From contig JBALVT010000159.1 of NCBI GenBank assembly GCA_036961345.1, forward strand, positions 1 through 10,303: 10,303 nt of DNA, written 5' to 3'. This DNA is from JBALVT01 sp036961345. Lineage in GTDB: Bacteria; Pseudomonadota; Gammaproteobacteria; Pseudomonadales; Halieaceae. Under the pieces are notes generated by a model. The model saw only the letters and a program-made list of their open reading frames with translations, did no database searches and was not told the DNA's origin. Shown here in pieces: positions 6,839-10,303 of the stretch (its first letter is position 1; each line of letters opens with the position of its first letter). Position numbers and translations under genes: made by a program.

Positions 6839-6872
6839 GCGGGGTGATCGAAAGATCTCCCCGCTTTTTTTT
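6839..6872 (+). terminator. intrinsic terminator after the small exported-protein gene
   Basis: GCGGGG (6839-6844) pairs with CCCCGC (6859-6864). After a single T-T mismatch the stem continues as GATC/GATC closed by a GAAA tetraloop. Eight consecutive T residues follow (6865-6872). This is a textbook rho-independent terminator on the plus strand, 29 nt past the stop codon. It insulates the downstream leuC-like gene, which must therefore have its own promoter. Confidence 0.93.
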
Positions 6873-6911
6873 GTCGATTATGCGCACTTAATCCAGCTTT
6901 CCCCCTAATAA

Positions 6912-6945
6912 GATATAATGCTATATTTATATAACAAATGTATAG
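6912..6945 (+). promoter_or_regulatory. candidate control region of the leuC/leuD-like operon
   Basis: This AT-rich stretch holds a consensus TATAAT (6914-6919) without a recognisable -35 at the right distance, as expected for an activator-dependent promoter. GATATAATGCTATA (6912-6925) closely matches a word upstream of the second CoA-transferase gene. CTATA (6921-6925) and TATAG (6941-6945) form a wide inverted repeat, and AATGTATAG (6937-6945) matches copies before the oxygenase and lysR genes. The combination suggests a regulator site. The rest of the 6810-7001 gap holds the terminator and nothing else I can identify. Confidence 0.4.
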
Positions 6946-7001
6946 GTGCGATGATTGATCTCGCCGGTATACAACCCTTTTATTCAGTATAGTGAGCGTG
7001 C

Positions 7002-8414
7002 ATGGGCCTGAGCCTGTTTGAAAAACTGTGGCAAGAGCATCGGGTGGAAGGTCAGGCGGGTGCGGCTGATCTGATTTATATCGATCGTATCTTCCTGCAC
7101 GAACGCACGGGCTCCATTGCGCTTTCGAGTTTGCAGGAGCAGGGTCGCGAGGTGTTTGCGCCTGAGCAGGTATTTTGCTGTATGGATCATATTGTGGATA
7201 CCTATCTTGATCGTAGCGACGACACCACTATGCCCAGTGGCAGGGAGTTTATTGTCGCTACGCGCGAATGCAGCCAGCAAGCCGGTATTACCCTGTTTGA
7301 TCTGGACGATCCGCGCCAGGGTATTGTGCATGTGGTATCTCCGGAGCAGGGAATTGTTCAGCCGGGTATGACGCTGGTCTGCCCAGACAGTCATACCTGC
7401 ACGCAGGGTGCTATGGGCGCGTTGGCCTGGGGCATCGGTTCCAGTGAGGCGGAACACGCGATGGTAACCAAAACACTGCGTGTGAAGCGACCAAAAGTCA
7501 TGTTGGTTTCCTTTGAGGGCGAGCTTGCTCCCGGCGTTGGCGCCAAAGATTTGATCTTGCATCTAATCGCCACACATGGCGCGGCAGGAGGAAGTGGTTT
7601 CGCGCTGGAGTTTTCGGGCCCCGTGGTGTCTGCGATGGACATGGAGGCGCGAATGACGCTGTGTAATATGGCCGTGGAATTTTCCGCCTTCACTGGCCTG
7701 ATTGCAGTGGATGAGAAAACGATTGCCTATTTAGAGGGTAAACCTTATGCGCCACAAGGCATCCACTGGGATAAGGCGAGCGAATACTGGAGCGGGTTGA
7801 GGGCCGATGAAGGGGCCCGCTATGACCGTACCCTGACGGTTAATTGTACAAAATTGGAGCCGCAGGTTTCCAGGGGTACCAGTCCACAGCATACGATTTC
7901 CATTAGTGACAATATTCCGCTGGCCAATAGCGCTTGCGCTACCTCTGACCCAGCCGGCGTGAGTCGGGCGTTGGAATATATGGCATTGCGGCCTGGTGAT
8001 CCTATTGCAGGGCAGCCTCTGGATGCAGCATTCATTGGCTCATGTACCAATAGCAGAATCACAGATCTTCGGCTTGCGGCGCAAGTGCTGCGCGGCCGCA
8101 AAGTTGCCGCTGGTGTGCGTGCCATTTGTGTTCCCGGTTCCATGCAAGTAAAAGCACAGGCCGAGTCCGAAGGTCTGGACCAGATATTTATCGAGGCAGG
8201 TTTTGAGTGGCGTGCCTCTGGTTGCTCCATGTGCTTTTTTGCCGGCGGCGAGCACTTTGGTTTTCAGGAACGGGTCATTAGCACAACTAATCGAAATTTT
8301 GAAAGCCGTCAGGGGCCGCAAGTTCGCACTCATTTGGCCAGCCCCGTAACCGTTGCGGCTTCTGCGGTGTGCGGGAAAATAGCGGACCCCCGGCAATTTC
8401 TGGATCCCCAATGA
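7002..8414 (+). CDS. LeuC-like aconitase-family hydro-lyase, large subunit (probably not leucine-pathway isopropylmalate isomerase)
   Basis: This is the [4Fe-4S] large subunit of a two-subunit isomerase/dehydratase of the 3-isopropylmalate dehydratase family, 470 aa, colinear with E. coli LeuC. The cluster cysteines are C348 (FIGSCTNSR) and C408/C411 (SGCSMC), matching LeuC C347, C407 and C410. MDH (61-63), DSHT (129-132) and the STTNRNFESRQG block (427-438) are present. However, the stretch after GCSMC, which in E. coli LeuC reads AMNNDRL and GERCAST, is replaced by FFAGGEHFGFQERVIST, and the GDSHTATHG motif is PDSHTCTQG. These changes point to a different hydroxy-diacid such as citramalate or dimethylmalate, as known for LeuCD relatives. 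The start ATG 7002 has a weak GTGAG site (6992-6996). The stop overlaps the start of the small-subunit gene as ATGA. No leuA or leuB is nearby. Confidence 0.88.
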   Translation: MGLSLFEKLWQEHRVEGQAGAADLIYIDRIFLHERTGSIALSSLQEQGREVFAPEQVFCCMDHIVDTYLDRSDDTTMPSGREFIVATRECSQQAGITLFDLDDPRQGIVHVVSPEQGIVQPGMTLVCPDSHTCTQGAMGALAWGIGSSEAEHAMVTKTLRVKRPKVMLVSFEGELAPGVGAKDLILHLIATHGAAGGSGFALEFSGPVVSAMDMEARMTLCNMAVEFSAFTGLIAVDEKTIAYLEGKPYAPQGIHWDKASEYWSGLRADEGARYDRTLTVNCTKLEPQVSRGTSPQHTISISDNIPLANSACATSDPAGVSRALEYMALRPGDPIAGQPLDAAFIGSCTNSRITDLRLAAQVLRGRKVAAGVRAICVPGSMQVKAQAESEGLDQIFIEAGFEWRASGCSMCFFAGGEHFGFQERVISTTNRNFESRQGPQVRTHLASPVTVAASAVCGKIADPRQFLDPQ

Positions 8415-9028
8415 AGAAATTTACGCAACATAGCGGCGTGGCCGCACCGCTGCTACGCGCCAATGTTGATACAGACGCCATTATTCCATCGCGTGAAATG
8501 AAGCGGGTATCCAAGGTTGGTCTCGCCGAGGGTTTGTTTGCGGGTTGGCGTTACCTGGAGCAGGATTCTCGCGAGCCCGATACTTCTTTTGTGCTCAATC
8601 AGCCCGAATATGCTGGTGCCAGTATTTTACTCTCTGGGGATAATTTCGGTTGTGGTTCGTCGCGGGAACACGCAGTCTGGGCGCTTGCCGAGTACGGTAT
8701 TCGGTCGGTTATCGCGCCAGGATTTGGTGGGATATTCTCAGGTAATTGCGTTCGCAATGGTTTATTGCCAGTGGTAATGGACGAGGCAAATATTGCGGAA
8801 ATTGCGGAATGGGTAGAGGAGAGTCCCGTCGAGCACCTGGCAACAATTGATTTGGTAAGCCAGAACGTTCTCGCAGGCGGTCACTGTTTTTCCTTTGAAG
8901 TTGACGCCGATTCAAAACATATGTTGATAGAGGGCCTGGATGCCATTGCCCTCACGCAGACACGTTGGAATGAAATCGCTGCCTTCCACGTGGAGCGGAA
9001 ACGGCTGCGCCCCTGGCTTTATAGCTGA
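8411..9028 (+). CDS. LeuD-like aconitase-family hydro-lyase, small subunit
   Basis: This is the swivel-domain subunit that pairs with the preceding large subunit to form the active site, 205 aa against about 200 for E. coli LeuD. The motifs are ANVDTDAIIP (17-26), NFGCGSSREHA (78-88, bearing the substrate-binding Ser/Arg loop) and GLDAIALT (175-182). The segment right after IIP, normally KQFLQKV in E. coli LeuD, is SREMKRV here, a substitution near the substrate-recognition region that parallels the changes in the large subunit. The frame is open from 8369, but ATG 8411 is chosen: it sits in an ATGA overlap with the upstream stop, giving translational coupling, and matches the LeuD N-terminus. 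It ends 3 nt before the stop of the convergent CoA-transferase gene, with no terminator between them. Confidence 0.9.
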   Translation: MKKFTQHSGVAAPLLRANVDTDAIIPSREMKRVSKVGLAEGLFAGWRYLEQDSREPDTSFVLNQPEYAGASILLSGDNFGCGSSREHAVWALAEYGIRSVIAPGFGGIFSGNCVRNGLLPVVMDEANIAEIAEWVEESPVEHLATIDLVSQNVLAGGHCFSFEVDADSKHMLIEGLDAIALTQTRWNEIAAFHVERKRLRPWLYS

Positions 9029-9031
9029 TCC

Positions 9032-10219
9032 CTAGTCAGCGATGAGTACGCCAGCATCAATCAGTGTCTGTACTCGCTCGTCGCTGAAACCCAGTGATTG
9101 TAGATGCTGTTTTGCACCCTCGCCTAGCGCTGGTGGTGATTTTCGTAGCTGTGATTTTTGGCTGTCGAATTCTATGGGCAACCCGGGCAGTTTTATGGTC
9201 TCTCCGTTGCTCAGTGTTATATCAAGTAGTGCGCCGCCTTCAAGCATATGTGGATCGGTTACCAGATCAATCGGTTTGTTGATGGGGGCAAAGGGTACTC
9301 CAGCTTTATCGAGGCGCGACATGAGTTGCTCTTTACTCATCTGGCAGAACAATGCCTGAATGCGAGGTATGATCTTTTCGCGCTGCGCGACGCGTTCGTT
9401 ATTGTGTTGTAAGTCAGGATCTTCAGCCAGGTCAGTGAGGTCAAACTCCGCACAAAAGCGCATCCATAATGAATCGCTAACAACGCCTACGAATACCTGT
9501 TCATTCTCGAGGCTGGTAAAAATATCGTATACCGACCATGCACTGCGCCGCACAGACATCGGTGGTGGCTCTTCGCCCAGTACGCCTTGTTGAGCGATAT
9601 GTTGACCCACCATGAAGGCAGTAGTTTCAAATAGCGAGCTTGTGATATGCCTGCCTTCGCCGGTTTGATTGCGTTCCTGTAACGCTGCGAGAATGCCTAT
9701 TACGCCGAACATACCGCCTGTAATATCGATGACAGAGCTTCCGGCGCGCATGGGTTTGTCGGGAAGGCCGGTCATATAAGCGAGTCCGCCCATCATCTGG
9801 GTAACTTCGTCCAGAGCGGTGCGGTGTTCATAGGGGCCCGACAAGAACCCTTTGAGGGAACAGTAAATCAATTCAGAATCGGCTTGGCTCAAGGTCTCGT
9901 AGCCCAGGCCCAGTTTTTCCATGGCTCCGGGTCTGAAATTTTCAATCAGGATGTCACTGCGGCCGATAATGTCCGTTGCCAATGCCAGGCCTTCGGTTGA
10001 TTTCAGGTCCAGGCACAGGCTGGACTTATTGCGGTTGTACATGGCGAAGTAGCCGCCGCCGCTGCCTTGTAGTTTTCGTGTATTGTCGCCTTTTAACGGT
10101 TCAATTTTTATGACCTCGGCACCCAGGTCAGCGAGAATCACTCCGGCGGTAGGGCCCATCACCATGTGGGTGAATTCCACTACCTTGATGCCGGCAAGAG
10201 GTGCTATCGGGTCCGTCAT
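9032..10219 (-). CDS. Family III acyl-CoA transferase (CaiB/BaiF), second and distinct copy
   Basis: This is a cytosolic CoA-transferase of 395 aa. It has the family N-terminus (residues 8-41, with MGPTAG and LGAEVIKIEP), YNRNKSSLCLDLK (61-73), IENFRPG (92-98), and a predicted catalytic aspartate D165 in SSVIDITGGMFG. The C-terminal VPFAPINKPIDLVTDPHM lies at 308-325. It is only distantly similar to the other CoA-transferase here: the region around D165 differs (VIDITGG against SMGDTLS) and the GGNGD loop is absent. It is therefore unlikely to be a recent duplicate and probably handles another acid. ATG 10219 has AGGA (10231-10234) upstream with a long 11-nt spacing. It converges on leuD and has its own AT-rich promoter region. 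It may act with the LeuCD-like enzyme on the same C4-C6 dicarboxylates, but that is inference. Confidence 0.92.
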   Translation of the reverse strand: MTDPIAPLAGIKVVEFTHMVMGPTAGVILADLGAEVIKIEPLKGDNTRKLQGSGGGYFAMYNRNKSSLCLDLKSTEGLALATDIIGRSDILIENFRPGAMEKLGLGYETLSQADSELIYCSLKGFLSGPYEHRTALDEVTQMMGGLAYMTGLPDKPMRAGSSVIDITGGMFGVIGILAALQERNQTGEGRHITSSLFETTAFMVGQHIAQQGVLGEEPPPMSVRRSAWSVYDIFTSLENEQVFVGVVSDSLWMRFCAEFDLTDLAEDPDLQHNNERVAQREKIIPRIQALFCQMSKEQLMSRLDKAGVPFAPINKPIDLVTDPHMLEGGALLDITLSNGETIKLPGLPIEFDSQKSQLRKSPPALGEGAKQHLQSLGFSDERVQTLIDAGVLIAD

Positions 10220-10254
10220 GTATAGCTACTTCCTTGATAAGCGAATAATATTAA

Positions 10255-10282
10255 ATGATAATATGTTATATCATTATATCAA
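10255..10282 (-). promoter_or_regulatory. candidate promoter and operator of the second CoA-transferase gene
   Basis: On the minus strand TTGATA (10277-10282, 5 of 6) is followed after 16 nt by TATCAT (10255-10260, 5 of 6). The inverted repeat ATGATA-N8-TATCAT (10255-10260 and 10269-10274) covers the -10 box. Two tandem copies of TTATATCA (10266-10273, 10274-10281) cover the -35 and spacer. On the minus strand this reads GATATAATGATATA, nearly the word found before the leuC-like gene. A regulator bound here would block or reposition polymerase. Confidence 0.45.
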
Positions 10283-10303
10283 ATCAAGAAGGATGCGGGT
10301 TTG

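Noticed and set aside
7002..9028. Leucine biosynthesis leuCD operon
   Set aside because: leuA and leuB are absent, the signature region of LeuC is altered, and the flanking genes are catabolic. Kept as an alternative with low weight.
1..10303. CRISPR arrays, insertion sequences, phage or defence systems
   Set aside because: No regularly spaced repeats, transposase, integrase, nuclease or toxin-antitoxin-like genes were found.

Overview
The window looks like chromosomal DNA from a Gammaproteobacterium. The evidence is the elongator-type tRNA-Met with an E. coli-like body, the sigma70-type promoters, intermediate base composition with AT-rich intergenic islands, and a gene mix (family III CoA-transferases, Rieske oxygenase, SSS symporter, LysR regulator) common in metabolically versatile marine gammaproteobacteria. 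The lineage below class is inference; no taxonomic marker is present.

Layout. 1-145: a minus-strand tRNA-Met(CAU) with its own promoter (TTGACA, 17 bp, GAAAAT, GC-rich discriminator). 292-1461 (+): Rieske mononuclear-iron oxygenase. 1458-2891 (-): PutP-like sodium/solute symporter, convergent with the oxygenase and overlapping it by 4 nt. 3046-4254 (+): family III CoA-transferase, divergent from the symporter. 4292-5191 (-): bicupin. 5340-6308 (+): LysR-type regulator, divergent from the bicupin across an AT-rich, dyad-rich region. 6402-6809 (+): small exported DUF2846-like protein followed by a strong intrinsic terminator. 7002-9028 (+): overlapping leuC/leuD-like pair. 9032-10219 (-): a second, different family III CoA-transferase, convergent with leuD. 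Coding density is high and no gene-free stretch exceeds 300 bases.

How the genes may work together. Apart from the tRNA and perhaps the small exported protein, the content reads as a catabolic island for an organic acid: uptake (SSS), oxidation or demethylation (Rieske), thioester activation (two CoA-transferases), isomerisation or dehydration of an alkyl-malate-type hydroxyacid (LeuCD paralog), an accessory bicupin, and a LysR regulator. The LeuC paralog keeps the [4Fe-4S] cysteines but has lost the signature found just after them in leucine-pathway LeuC, and no other leucine genes are nearby. A citramalate, dimethylmalate or related substrate is therefore more likely than isopropylmalate. 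No CoA-lyase, hydratase or oxygenase reductase is in view, so the pathway is incomplete here. The substrate cannot be read from the sequence.

Regulation. Several intergenic regions share short AT-rich words. AATGTATAG lies upstream of the oxygenase, lysR and leuC genes. GATATAATG-N-TATA lies upstream of leuC and of the second CoA-transferase. These suggest, but do not prove, one regulon.
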